Below are positions 52,884 through 63,415 of a DNA stretch of 64,000 bases, piece after piece. How positions within the stretch are numbered: the first letter of the stretch is position 1; every line of letters starts with the position of its first letter. Below the pieces are notes generated by a model. The model saw only the letters and a list, made by a program, of their open reading frames with translations, was not told the DNA's origin and ran no database searches. Source of the DNA: Halomonas dongshanensis (GTDB lineage Bacteria > Pseudomonadota > Gammaproteobacteria > Pseudomonadales > Halomonadaceae); the NCBI RefSeq assembly GCF_024790395.1, contig NZ_JAJISC010000001.1, forward strand, positions 186,001 through 250,000, read 5' to 3'. The position numbers and the translations under genes are program-made.

Positions 52884-54298
52884 TGCTGGCGTCGATGTGG
52901 GACCTAATGCCGCTGGTGCTATTCGCCTCGGTGTGCGCTGTCTTGATGCTGGGCTATCCCGTCGCCCTGTCGCTGGCGGGTACGGCGCTGGCCTTTGCGG
53001 GCATGGGGATGCTATTGCAGTCGATGGGGTTTGCGGTGCCCTTCGAGTCGCGCTTGATGGGGGCAATGCCCAATCGCGTCTACGGCATCATGACCAACCA
53101 AACGCTACTGGCGGTGCCGCTGTTCGTGCTCATGGGCGTGCTGCTGGAGAAATCCCGCGTGGCGGAGACATTGCTCGATGCCATGGCGATGGTATTTGGC
53201 TCTCTGCGCGGCGGCCTTGGAGTGGCCGTCGTGCTGGTAGGCATGCTGCTGGCAGCCTCCACCGGTATCGTCGGGGCCACCGTGGTGACCATGGGTCTGC
53301 TCTCGCTGCCCACCATGCTCAAGCGCGGCTATTCGCCAGCACTGGCGACCGGCAGTATCTGTGCAACGGGCACTCTGGGGCAGATCATTCCGCCGTCGAT
53401 CGCGTTGGTACTACTGGGTGACGTACTCTCCACGGCCTACCAACAGGCTCAGCTCTCAATGGGCGTGTGGAGCCCGCGCACGCTCTCTATCGGTGATCTG
53501 TTCATCGGCGCGCTGGTGCCGGGGCTACTTTTGGTCGTGGCTTACATCGTCTATCTGATGTTGGTGGCCTGGTTCAAACCGGAGCTGGCGCCGCCCGCCG
53601 ACCGCGAAGCGCTCAAGCAGGAGCTTGGCCATACCGGCAGCCTCTGGCCGATACTGCTCAAGGGGTTGGTGCCACCGGTGGTGCTGATCATTGCCGTATT
53701 GGGTTCGATTCTGGGCGGTATCGCCACGCCCACCGAGGCCTCGGCGGTAGGTGCCTTTGGCGCGCTGATTTTGGCGGCCGCCAACCGCCGAGTGAGCTTC
53801 ACGATGCTCGGCGAGGTAGTGCGCTCCACCGCCCAGGTCACCAGCATGGTGTTCTTGATCTTGATCGGCGCCACGCTGTTTTCGCTGGTATTTCGTGCCT
53901 ACGGCGGTGAAGAGCTTGTCACCGAGCTGTTCGATGCCATGCCCGGCGGTGTGGTCGGTGCGACGCTAGTGGTCATGCTGGTGATCTTCCTGCTCGGCTT
54001 CATTCTCGACTTCATCGAGATCACCTTCGTGGTAGTGCCCATCGTTGGCCCGGTACTGCTGGCGATGGGGCTCGACCCGATCTGGCTCGGTATCATGATC
54101 GCGGTCAATCTGCAGACCTCGTTCTTGACCCCGCCGTTCGGCTTTGCGCTCTTTTATCTACGCGGCGTAACCCCGGCCAGCGTGCCGACGTCGGCGATCT
54201 ATAAAGGGGTAATCCCGTTCATCATCCTGCAGCTTGGCATGCTTCTGGCGCTAGCGTTCTTCCCGGGGCTTGCGACCTGGCTGCCGTCGGTACTGTGA
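52883..54298 (+). CDS. TRAP transporter large permease DctM
   Basis: This 471-residue protein has about twelve helices, with DctM motifs such as VPLFVLMGVLLEKS, ATGTLGQIIPPSI and PTEASAVGAFGAL. It is longer than typical DctM (about 427) because of a loop around residues 190-240, a form seen in systems with TakP-type binding proteins. It uses the sodium gradient to import a carboxylate. The GTG start follows GAGGAGG and overlaps the dctQ stop. Confidence 0.93.
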   Translation: MLASMWDLMPLVLFASVCAVLMLGYPVALSLAGTALAFAGMGMLLQSMGFAVPFESRLMGAMPNRVYGIMTNQTLLAVPLFVLMGVLLEKSRVAETLLDAMAMVFGSLRGGLGVAVVLVGMLLAASTGIVGATVVTMGLLSLPTMLKRGYSPALATGSICATGTLGQIIPPSIALVLLGDVLSTAYQQAQLSMGVWSPRTLSIGDLFIGALVPGLLLVVAYIVYLMLVAWFKPELAPPADREALKQELGHTGSLWPILLKGLVPPVVLIIAVLGSILGGIATPTEASAVGAFGALILAAANRRVSFTMLGEVVRSTAQVTSMVFLILIGATLFSLVFRAYGGEELVTELFDAMPGGVVGATLVVMLVIFLLGFILDFIEITFVVVPIVGPVLLAMGLDPIWLGIMIAVNLQTSFLTPPFGFALFYLRGVTPASVPTSAIYKGVIPFIILQLGMLLALAFFPGLATWLPSVL

Positions 54299-54338
54299 CG
54301 GGCGCTCGCATTAAGCAGAAGCCGTCAAAGGAGAGCTC

Positions 54339-55172
54339 GTGAAAGACGACACAATGACCATTGCCAACGTGCTCACCATCGCCGGGTCCGACCCCTCCGG
54401 CGGTGCCGGTATCCAGGCCGATCTGAAGACGTTCTCGGCGCTGGGTACCTTCGGCACCAGCGTGATCACGGCGCTCACGGCGCAGAACACCCAGGGCGTG
54501 CGCGGCGTGCATCCGGTGCCTGCGGCGTTCATTGCCAGCCAGCTCGATACGCTGCTCGAAGACGTCGAGCTTGCGGCAGTGAAGATCGGTATGGTCACCA
54601 GCCGCGACGTGGCGGAGGTGATCGCCGAACGGCTAAGCCGTCGGCGCCCGCGCTGGATCGTGCTCGATCCGGTCATGGTGGCCAAGAGCGGCGACATTTT
54701 GGTCGACGACGTGGGCATTCGCGCGGTACGCGATATCCTCGTACCGCTGGCCGACGTGGTGACCCCCAACCTGCCCGAAGCGGCCGTTTTGCTCGACGTA
54801 TCCACGCCCGCCACGCTCGCTGATATGGAGCGCATGATGCCGCCGCTAGCCGCCCTGGGCGCGCCCTATGTGGTGCTCAAGGGCGGGCATTTGCAGGGTG
54901 AGAGCAGCGCCGACCTGCTGGCGACGCCCAAGGAGCAGACGTGGCTGCCGGCCACGCGCCTAGCGACCGACAACCTCCACGGCACCGGCTGCTCGCTCTC
55001 TTCGGCCATTACCGCGAGCTTGGCGAAGCTTCCCGAGACGGCGTCGAGCGAGGAGGCGGTAGCCGCCATCCAGGCGGCCAAGCGTTGGCTACATGCGGCG
55101 CTGGAAGCCAGCAGCCGCCTGAAGGTGGGAAGCGGACGGGGGCCGGTACACCACTTCCACGCCTGGTGGTAA
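54339..55172 (+). CDS. thiD: hydroxymethylpyrimidine/phosphomethylpyrimidine kinase
   Basis: This 277-residue ribokinase-fold enzyme phosphorylates HMP and HMP-P for thiamine synthesis. Motifs: [20 protein letters not shown] at the N-terminus, [11 protein letters not shown], and the anion-hole/catalytic [11 protein letters not shown] near residue 212. It starts with GTG after AAAGGAGAG. No TPP riboswitch and no other thiamine gene are visible nearby. Its 3' end carries a 14-bp duplication that spans the stop codon. Confidence 0.95.
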   Translation: MKDDTMTIANVLTIAGSDPSGGAGIQADLKTFSALGTFGTSVITALTAQNTQGVRGVHPVPAAFIASQLDTLLEDVELAAVKIGMVTSRDVAEVIAERLSRRRPRWIVLDPVMVAKSGDILVDDVGIRAVRDILVPLADVVTPNLPEAAVLLDVSTPATLADMERMMPPLAALGAPYVVLKGGHLQGESSADLLATPKEQTWLPATRLATDNLHGTGCSLSSAITASLAKLPETASSEEAVAAIQAAKRWLHAALEASSRLKVGSGRGPVHHFHAWW

Positions 55173-55190
55173 CCGTCTGGTGGTAAGGGC
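55163..55190. repeat. 14-bp tandem duplication over the thiD stop codon
   Basis: CTGGTGGTAACCGT (55163-55176) is followed by CTGGTGGTAAGGGC (55177-55190); the first ten bases are identical. The first copy encodes the last Trp-Trp codons and TAA of thiD; the second copy lies just outside the gene. It looks like a duplication of the gene end. Confidence 0.8.
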
Positions 55191-55337
55191 AATAGCACGG
55201 AGGGGCTGAACGGCGCCCTTGATGCGAGCAGGGCGGTGGCTTGCGCGAATCGTCGTCGCGCACCATCCTGAGGGAGCCATGGACCACGGGGCAGCCTGGC
55301 AAAAATTGATTCGGTCGCCCCTTGACAGGACGCCGTG

Positions 55338-56171
55338 ATGAATACGCTGCTGTTCGCTACCGATCTTTCCGTCGAAAACCGCGCCGCCTTCGGGCGCGCT
55401 CTGCGTTTGGCCCTGGCCGCCGACGCTCAGCTCGACATCCTTCACGTCATCGATCCTTATCTGCCGCGCCGCGTGTTGCCCAGCATCGAAGCCGCCGTGG
55501 CGGAGGATATTGCCACCCGCATGACCGACCTGCGCGAGGATTACGCCCTGGAGGCGCCGCGCACGCGTGTGCAAACGGCCACCGGTTCGCCCTACGTCGA
55601 GATCGTGCGCGAAGCCTTCGAGCACCAAGCGGCGCTGGTCGTGCTGGGTATGCACCGTAAGCGCGGCCAGCCTGCCTTTTTGGAAGGGACCACGGCGCTA
55701 CGCGTTGCAACCGATGCGCCTTGCCCCGTGGTCATCGCTAGCGCCTTACCCGTGCGCGCCTGGGAAGAGATTCTGATCCCCGTCGACGCCAGCGTGAGCG
55801 TGACCAATGTTCTAGGTGAGGTGCTGGCGCGCTTTCCCGCCGCTCGCATCACCCTGCTTCACGCCTGGGCGCTTCCAGGCGAAGCCGAGCTTGGCTCCGA
55901 CCCGCATTACGCTAAGTGGCGCGAGGGCGAGGTGGCGCGCCTGCAGGCCGCCCTCGACGCTCAGGTCGCCGAGCTCGATGTGGTTACCGAACAGGCCGTG
56001 GAGGTGGTGCTGGAGCAGGGCGACCCCGTCGAGGTCGTGGGCACCTACGTCAAGCGCCACCTGCCCGATCTCGTCTTGCTCAGCGGCCACGCTCTTCCTA
56101 GAGCCGCGCGAACGCTTTCACGCGCGCTATTGAGCGAACCCCATACCGATCTCATGGTGCACCGCCTATGA
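55338..56171 (+). CDS. tandem-domain universal stress protein (UspA family)
   Basis: This 277-residue protein contains two UspA domains: residues 1-138 (opening TLLFATDLS, closing VVIAS) and about 148-277 (opening EILIPVDASVS, closing HTDLMVHRL). The first domain has the ATP-binding-type G-x2-G-x9-G wording only in part (GMHRKRGQP...GTTALRV), and in the second it is weak (SGHALPRAARTLS). Usp proteins answer general stress. It is not TeaD, which is a single domain encoded with teaABC in H. elongata. The ATG at 55338 is preferred over the overlapping GTG at 55335. Confidence 0.9.
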   Translation: MNTLLFATDLSVENRAAFGRALRLALAADAQLDILHVIDPYLPRRVLPSIEAAVAEDIATRMTDLREDYALEAPRTRVQTATGSPYVEIVREAFEHQAALVVLGMHRKRGQPAFLEGTTALRVATDAPCPVVIASALPVRAWEEILIPVDASVSVTNVLGEVLARFPAARITLLHAWALPGEAELGSDPHYAKWREGEVARLQAALDAQVAELDVVTEQAVEVVLEQGDPVEVVGTYVKRHLPDLVLLSGHALPRAARTLSRALLSEPHTDLMVHRL

Positions 56172-56228
56172 GCGGATAGAGAGCCTGTAAGATAGGAAGA
56201 ATGAGAGTACGGAGATGAACGACCCGGT

Positions 56229-56666
56229 ATGAAAGCACTGATTCAGCGCGTTCGGCGCGCCAGCGTAGAGGTAGAGGGGGAGATGGTCGGGCAGATCGAT
56301 CAGGGGCTTTTGGTTCTGCTCGGCGTCGAGAAGGGCGACGACGAGGCCGCCGCCGATAGGCTCTTGCACAAGCTCTTGCACTACCGCGTATTTAGCGATG
56401 CCGAAGACAAGATGAACCTCGACGTGCAGCAGATCGAGGGCGGGCTACTGCTGGTGTCGCAGTTCACCTTGGTAGCGTCGACCAAGAAGGGGCTGCGCCC
56501 GAGCTTCTCCAGCGCCGCGCCCCCGGCGGAGGGCGAGCGCCTTTATCATTACCTCGTGGAGCGCGCCCGCAAGGCGTGGCCGAACGTCGCGACCGGCCGC
56601 TTCGGCGCCGACATGCAGGTCGCGCTGGTCAACGACGGCCCGGTGACCTTTCTGCTGGAGAGCTAG
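56229..56666 (+). CDS. dtd: D-aminoacyl-tRNA deacylase
   Basis: This 145-residue homodimeric enzyme removes D-amino acids from tRNAs. It starts [15 protein letters not shown], has the catalytic SQFTL motif near residue 77 and the cross-subunit NDGPVTF (NxGPVTF, 135-141) at the C-terminus. Its stop codon is part of a 13-bp duplication. It is convergent with the ABC-F gene. Confidence 0.97.
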   Translation: MKALIQRVRRASVEVEGEMVGQIDQGLLVLLGVEKGDDEAAADRLLHKLLHYRVFSDAEDKMNLDVQQIEGGLLLVSQFTLVASTKKGLRPSFSSAAPPAEGERLYHYLVERARKAWPNVATGRFGADMQVALVNDGPVTFLLES

Positions 56667-56703
56667 TGGGTCAAGAGAGTGGGTCAAGAGTTAGCGGGTC
56701 AGA
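56665..56703. repeat. 13-bp tandem duplication over the dtd stop codon
   Basis: AGTGGGTCAAGAG occurs twice in a row (56665-56677, 56678-56690), and a third, degenerate unit TTAGCGGGTCAGA follows. The first two bases are the AG of the dtd TAG stop. The perfect copies point to recent duplication. The array lies between convergent dtd and yheS, where a terminator would be expected but is not seen. Confidence 0.9.
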
Positions 56704-56710
56704 CGGGTGC

Positions 56711-58663
<1,953 letters not shown>

Positions 58664-58740
58664 GCCTTCTCCTGAGATGGCTAGGCGTTGAATGAAAGGG
58701 CGGCGCGATCAGGCGCGCCGTCGACACAGGGAGTCGAACG

Positions 58741-59301
58741 ATGCCTGATTCTACCCGATTCACCCGCACGCAGCAGGCTTCGCTCTGGGATTTTGCCCTG
58801 GCGCGCTATGCCCGACCCGGCGTGGAGGCCGCTTGCCTAACGCTTCAGGACGAGGCGGGCGTGGATGTGTGCGAGCTGCTGGCGGCAGCCTGGGCGAAAA
58901 GCGTGAGGATCCCCGTAACGCCGCTCGCCTGGCAGCGCTTGAGCGCCGAGCGGCGCCAGTGGCAGGCCGAGATGACCGAGCCGCTGCGTAGCATGCGCCG
59001 TCGGCTCAAGGCTGAGGCAGCCTATGACGCCGGTATTCAGGAGCTGCGCGCGTCGATCAAGACCGCCGAGCTACTGGCCGAGCGTGAGAACCTTCAACGT
59101 TGGCAGCGCGGGATACGCCATAGCGTAGAAGCTCACGAGCCTAGTCTTGAGAACACCATCGAAAACGTCGAGAAAGGCGGTTTTTGTCCGCTGGATAGCC
59201 TCTTTTCGCGAATTTTGACTGCTCGCGACAAAGATCATGACGCACGTCAAAAACGCCTAGCCAGCGCCTGCCAGACGCTGGTCGCCAACTTGACCCTCTG
59301 A
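58741..59301 (+). CDS. TIGR02444 family protein
   Basis: This 186-residue protein begins with SLWDFALARYARPGVEAACLTLQDEAGVDV in pieces, which is the hallmark of the TIGR02444 (DUF2390) family: FW-F---Y--PGV---CL-LQ---G-DVN-LL. Its function is unknown; it is commonly next to the YheS-type ABC-F gene, as here. The C-terminal 50 residues are more polar and probably specific to this group. Confidence 0.88.
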   Translation: MPDSTRFTRTQQASLWDFALARYARPGVEAACLTLQDEAGVDVCELLAAAWAKSVRIPVTPLAWQRLSAERRQWQAEMTEPLRSMRRRLKAEAAYDAGIQELRASIKTAELLAERENLQRWQRGIRHSVEAHEPSLENTIENVEKGGFCPLDSLFSRILTARDKDHDARQKRLASACQTLVANLTL

Positions 59302-59308
59302 AAAGGGC

Positions 59309-59337
59309 GCGCTAGGGTAATTTTACGCTAGCGCTTT
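59309..59337 (+). terminator. terminator after the TIGR02444 gene
   Basis: GCGCTAG (59309-59315) pairs with CTAGCGC (59328-59334) around a 12-base loop that is itself partly symmetric, followed by TTT. It separates the gene from teaABC. Confidence 0.6.
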
Positions 59338-59511
59338 GGTGGCCTGTCTGGAATCGCCTGTTGACCCACAGCATCTGTCGCCCCGCGGCGAGCGTTTGAT
59401 GTCGGTCAGCGGATGAATAAAAGCGAGTCATGCGACCTCCCCAGGTATCGGGCAGCCAAAGCCAACCGTGCGCATTCATTACGCGCGTTACCAATAAAAG
59501 GGGAACACCGC

Positions 59512-60534
59512 ATGAAGGCAACCAAACTCGTCACCTCGGCCAGTGTCACTGCGCTGCTTTTCGGCCTCTCGGCCGCCGCACAGGCAGATAACTGGCGCTA
59601 TGCCCACGAGGAGTACGAAGGCGATGTGCAGGACGTGTACGCCATGGCGTTCAAGGAGTACATCGAGGAGAACTCTGATCATACCGTCCAGGTGTATCGC
59701 TTCGGTGAGCTGGGCGAGTCCGATGACATCCTCGAGCAGACGCAAGCGGGTATCCTTCAGTTCGTCAACCAGTCGCCCGGCTTTACCGGTGCGTTGATCC
59801 CCGAAGCCCAGATCTTCTTCGTGCCCTACCTGCTGCCCACCGACGAAGAGACGGTGGTCGAGTTCTTCAACACCAGCGAAGCCATCAACCAAACCTTCCC
59901 CGAACTCTATGCCGAGCACGGCCTGGAGCTTCTCAAGATGTATCCGGAAGGCGAGATGGTCATCACCCTCGACGAGCAGGTCGACTCGCCCGAAGGGCTT
60001 CAGGGTAAGAACATCCGCACCATGACCAACCCGCTGCTGGCCGAAACCTATCGCGCCTTTGGCGCAAGCCCCACGCCGCTGCCCTGGGGTGAGGTCTACG
60101 GTGGCCTGCAAACCAATATCCTGCAGGGCCAAGAGAACCCCATCTTCTGGATCGAGTCCGGCGGTCTCTACGAAGTCTCGCCCAACCTGCTGTTCACTGG
60201 CCATGGCTGGTTCACCACCGCCATGATGGCCAATCAGGACTTCTTCGACGGTCTCGGCGAAGAGGACCAACAGCTGATTCGTGACGCATCCGACGCAGCC
60301 TACGAGCACACCATCGAGCACATCTCCGGCCTTGCCGAAGAGTCGCTGGCGAAGATCGAAGAGGCGTCTGATGAGGTCACCGTGACGCGCTTGAACGAAG
60401 AGCAGATGGACGCGTTCCGCGAGCGTGCGCCCCAGGTCGAAGAGCGTTTTGTCGAGATGACCGGTGAGCGCGGCGAAGCCTTGCTGCAGCAGTTCAAGGA
60501 CGATCTCGCCGCCGTAACCGACGGCAACGAGTAA
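59512..60534 (+). CDS. teaA: ectoine/hydroxyectoine-binding periplasmic protein TeaA
   Basis: This 340-residue TRAP binding protein has a 25-residue signal peptide (ending AQA). The mature protein begins DNWRYAHEEYEGDVQD, as in H. elongata TeaA. Residues I recall as ligand contacts in that structure are present at the same mature positions: Glu9, Phe66, Trp167, Trp188 and Phe209; the long PWGEVYGGLQT segment is also kept. The TeaABC system recovers leaked ectoine and imports external ectoine using sodium. The ATG at 59512 follows AAAAGGGG. A hairpin separates it from teaB. Confidence 0.95.
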   Translation: MKATKLVTSASVTALLFGLSAAAQADNWRYAHEEYEGDVQDVYAMAFKEYIEENSDHTVQVYRFGELGESDDILEQTQAGILQFVNQSPGFTGALIPEAQIFFVPYLLPTDEETVVEFFNTSEAINQTFPELYAEHGLELLKMYPEGEMVITLDEQVDSPEGLQGKNIRTMTNPLLAETYRAFGASPTPLPWGEVYGGLQTNILQGQENPIFWIESGGLYEVSPNLLFTGHGWFTTAMMANQDFFDGLGEEDQQLIRDASDAAYEHTIEHISGLAEESLAKIEEASDEVTVTRLNEEQMDAFRERAPQVEERFVEMTGERGEALLQQFKDDLAAVTDGNE

Positions 60535-60559
60535 GCGAACGACACAGCCTACATGACGA

Positions 60560-60590
60560 ACGAGGGGGTAGCTATGGGCTACCCCCTTGT
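60560..60590 (+). terminator. attenuating hairpin between teaA and teaB
   Basis: GGGGGTAGC (60564-60572) pairs with GCTACCCCC (60578-60586), extended by a few weaker pairs, followed by TTGTCGTT. Such partial terminators behind a binding-protein gene commonly let the binding protein be made in excess over the membrane subunits. Confidence 0.7.
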
Positions 60591-60665
60591 CGTTCTGTAC
60601 GTCCTATACGTTTATCAAGATGCGCATATGAACGCATAGGCGATGACCTTCTGGGAGTACGTACG

Positions 60666-61253
60666 ATGGAAAAAAGCGAAGATGAGAAGGCAGAGGCGCG
60701 CTATCGCTCCTCATTGCCCGGCGCGCTCGGTGCCATCGACGACGGCATTGGCAAACTAGAAGCCGCCATTTTGGGGTTCGGCGTCATGGCCATGGCGCTC
60801 AATACCGTGGCCAACGTCATTGGCCGATTCGTATTCGGCGAGAGTCTCTTTTTTACCGAGGAGGTCAACCGCATCCTGATCGTGCTGGTGACCTTTGCCG
60901 GTATCGGCTACGCCGCCCGCCACGGTCGGCATATCCGCATGTCGGCGTTTTTTGATGCGCTGCCTAAGTCCGCGCGCCGCTGGTTGATGATCGTCATGTG
61001 CCTGTTCACGGCCTTGATGATGTTTGCCCTGTGCTACTTCTCGACGGGCTATCTGCTCAGCGTGATGAGCCGTGGGCGCAGTCTACCCGCCTTGAGCATC
61101 CCGGCCTGGTGGATGTACGTCTGGGTGCCCATCGGTTTCGCCGTGACAGGACTGCAGTATTTGATGACCGCGATTACCAACCTTCTCTCCGATGACGTCT
61201 ATCTCTCGACCCACGTGGTGGATGGTTACGACGACCCGGAAATCGACCGCTAG
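60666..61253 (+). CDS. teaB: ectoine TRAP transporter small permease TeaB
   Basis: This 195-residue DctQ-type protein has four helices after a charged N-terminal stretch of about 25 residues (MEKSEDEKAEARYR). The FTEEVNRILIVLVTFAGIGYAARHGRHIRMSAF segment (in pieces) is the DctQ signature. It lies between teaA and teaC, 17 bp before the latter. The identity rests on the neighbours and the TRAP layout. Confidence 0.93.
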   Translation: MEKSEDEKAEARYRSSLPGALGAIDDGIGKLEAAILGFGVMAMALNTVANVIGRFVFGESLFFTEEVNRILIVLVTFAGIGYAARHGRHIRMSAFFDALPKSARRWLMIVMCLFTALMMFALCYFSTGYLLSVMSRGRSLPALSIPAWWMYVWVPIGFAVTGLQYLMTAITNLLSDDVYLSTHVVDGYDDPEIDR

Positions 61254-61270
61254 GCAGCGAGGACACCACC

Positions 61271-62554
61271 ATGACGGCTACTATCGTCACCATCATGATC
61301 GTGCTGCTGCTGCTTGGCTTCCCGATGATGATTCCTCTGATCACCGCCGCTTTCGTCGGCTTCTATATGATGTTTGGCGACATGGGCCAAATGGGCACGC
61401 TGGTGCAGCAGCTTTTGCGCGGTATCAGCCCGACGGCGCTAATCGCCGTGCCCATGTTTATTCTCGCCGCCGACATCATGACGCGCGGCCAGTCCGCCAA
61501 TCGCCTGATCGATATGGTCATGACGTTCGTTGGCCATATCAAAGGCGGCTTGGCGGTGAGCACGGCGGTTTCTTGTACCCTGTTCGGGGCAGTATCGGGC
61601 TCGACCCAGGCCACGGTAGTGGCGGTGGGGTCGCCGCTGCGCCCGCGTATGCTCAAGGCAGGCTACAAAGACCCCTTCACCCTAGCGCTGATCATCAACT
61701 CAAGCGATATCGCCTTTTTGATTCCGCCGAGTATCGGCATGATCATCTACGGCGTGGTTTCCGAGACCTCGATTGCCGAGCTATTCATCGCGGGGATTGG
61801 GCCTGGGCTACTGATTCTGGTGCTGTTCTCGGCCTACTGTATCCTTTACGCCATCGTCAACGATGTACCTACCGAGCCGCGCTCGACCTGGAAAGAGCGC
61901 GCCAAGGCGGTGCAGAAAGCGCTGTGGCCGCTGGGCTTTCCGGTGCTCATCGTCGGCGGTATCTACGGCGGGGTGTTTAGCCCCACCGAAGCGGCGGCGG
62001 TTTGCGTGCTCTACGCTTTTCTTCTCGAGTTCGTGATCTTCCGGTCGCTTGAGCTACCCGATATGTTTGCCATCGCCAAGTCGACCGGGCTGATCACCGC
62101 CGTGGTTTTCATCTTGGTGGCAGCGGGTAACGGCTTCTCGTGGATCATCTCCTTCGCCCAGATCCCTCAGCAGTTGCTGGGTGCCTTCGGTATCAACGAG
62201 GCGGGGCCGGTAGGCGTACTGGTAGCGATCTCTGTGGCGTTTTTCGTCGCCTGCATGTTCGTCGATCCTATCGTGGTGATCCTGGTGCTCACGCCGATCT
62301 TCGCCCCGGCCATAGCGGCCTCTGGGCTCGATCCGGTGCTGGTTGGCGTGTTGATTACCCTGCAGGTGGCGATAGGCTCGGCGACGCCGCCGTTTGGCTG
62401 CGATATCTTTACCGCCATTGCGGTGTTCAAACGGCCCTATTTCGAGGTAATTCGCGGCACGCCGCCGTTTATCTTGATTCTAATTGGTGCCGCCGCCTTG
62501 ATCATCGCCTTCCCGCAGATCGCCCTCTTTTTGCGTGATCTCGCTTTCCGTTAA
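61271..62554 (+). CDS. teaC: ectoine TRAP transporter large permease TeaC
   Basis: This 427-residue DctM-type sodium symporter has about twelve helices: MIPLITAAFVGFYMMFG near the N-terminus, the IPMF-type AVPMFILAADIM, GSTQATVVAVG, NSSDIAFLIPPSIGMIIYG and PTEAAAVCVLYAFLLE. It has the usual DctM length, in contrast to the longer DctM at 52883. In H. elongata a fourth gene, teaD (universal stress protein), follows; here the next gene is an FKBP isomerase 179 bp away. Confidence 0.94.
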   Translation: MTATIVTIMIVLLLLGFPMMIPLITAAFVGFYMMFGDMGQMGTLVQQLLRGISPTALIAVPMFILAADIMTRGQSANRLIDMVMTFVGHIKGGLAVSTAVSCTLFGAVSGSTQATVVAVGSPLRPRMLKAGYKDPFTLALIINSSDIAFLIPPSIGMIIYGVVSETSIAELFIAGIGPGLLILVLFSAYCILYAIVNDVPTEPRSTWKERAKAVQKALWPLGFPVLIVGGIYGGVFSPTEAAAVCVLYAFLLEFVIFRSLELPDMFAIAKSTGLITAVVFILVAAGNGFSWIISFAQIPQQLLGAFGINEAGPVGVLVAISVAFFVACMFVDPIVVILVLTPIFAPAIAASGLDPVLVGVLITLQVAIGSATPPFGCDIFTAIAVFKRPYFEVIRGTPPFILILIGAAALIIAFPQIALFLRDLAFR

Positions 62555-62621
62555 GCGACTGCACCACCGCAAGCGTGCGGCGGCTAAACCTCTCGCCGCT
62601 GCCGCTGTCGTAACCTTGGTG

Positions 62622-62648
62622 GCGCCCGCTGGTGCGTCCAGCGGGCGC
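62622..62648 (+). terminator. hairpin after teaC
   Basis: GCGCCCGCTGG-TGCGT-CCAGCGGGCGC is a perfect 11-bp stem 68 bp after the teaC stop. It lacks a U-tract (GGGTGATA follows), so termination may be partial or Rho-assisted. Confidence 0.6.
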
Positions 62649-62733
62649 GGGTGATACGCTATCGATATTGCCTTAACGCGCATTTTAGGTGCCGCCTGCT
62701 GGCGCCTATCCCCTACGAAGAAGGACCGAATTC

Positions 62734-63414
62734 ATGAAGGTACTGCTGACCTCCACGGCGCTCACCGGACTCTTGCTGGTGGCGCCTTTTGCCGCCGCCG
62801 CGCCGGAAACCGACGAGCAACGTCTGGCCTACAGCTTTGGTGTGATGTTGGGCGAAAGCATGCGCGCAGACGTCGAAGACCTCGACCTCGATGCCTTCAC
62901 CGATGGCGTGCGTGACGTGTTCGAAGAGAACGAGCTGGCGCTTAGCGACGAAGAGATGACCGAAACGCTGGTGGCCTTCCAAGAGCGCGCTATGGCCGAG
63001 CAGCAGGCCCAGGCCGAAGAGCTGGCCTCGGCCAACCAAGAAGAGGGCGAAGCCTTTCTGGCCGAGAACGCCGAGCGTGACGAAGTGAGCGTCACCGACT
63101 CCGGCCTGCAGTACGAAGTGCTCGAATCCGGTGATGGCGAATCACCTGGCCCCGAGGACACCGTCGAGGTGAACTACGAAGGCACGCTGCTCGACGGCAC
63201 CGTCTTCGATAGCTCCTTCGAGCGCGGCGAGCCCGTCACTTTCCGCGTCAATCAGGTAATCGAGGGCTGGCAAGAAGCGCTGCAGCTGATGAGCGTGGGC
63301 GACACCTGGAACCTCTACATTCCCGCCGATATCGCCTATGGTGAACGCGGCCAGGGGCCGATTGGCCCTAACGAAGTACTCACCTTCCGCGTCGAGCTGT
63401 TGGATATCAAATAG
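62734..63414 (+). CDS. fkpA: periplasmic FKBP-type peptidyl-prolyl isomerase (FkpA/Mip type)
   Basis: This 226-residue protein has a signal peptide (to about AAAAP, residue 22), an N-terminal helical dimerisation domain (YSFGVMLGESM...) with a long Glu/Gln/Ala-rich helix, and a C-terminal FKBP domain: VEVNYEGTLLDGTVFDSSFERG, VIEGWQEALQLMSVGDTWNLYIP and AYGERGQGPIGPNEVLTFRVELL. It helps fold exported proteins. The ATG at 62734 follows GAAGGAC. The next gene starts one base after its stop. Confidence 0.94.
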   Translation: MKVLLTSTALTGLLLVAPFAAAAPETDEQRLAYSFGVMLGESMRADVEDLDLDAFTDGVRDVFEENELALSDEEMTETLVAFQERAMAEQQAQAEELASANQEEGEAFLAENAERDEVSVTDSGLQYEVLESGDGESPGPEDTVEVNYEGTLLDGTVFDSSFERGEPVTFRVNQVIEGWQEALQLMSVGDTWNLYIPADIAYGERGQGPIGPNEVLTFRVELLDIK

Positions 63415-63415
63415 C

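Noticed and set aside
54200..54340. TPP riboswitch before thiD
   Set aside because: Only about 40 bp separate dctM from thiD and no thi-box motifs are present.
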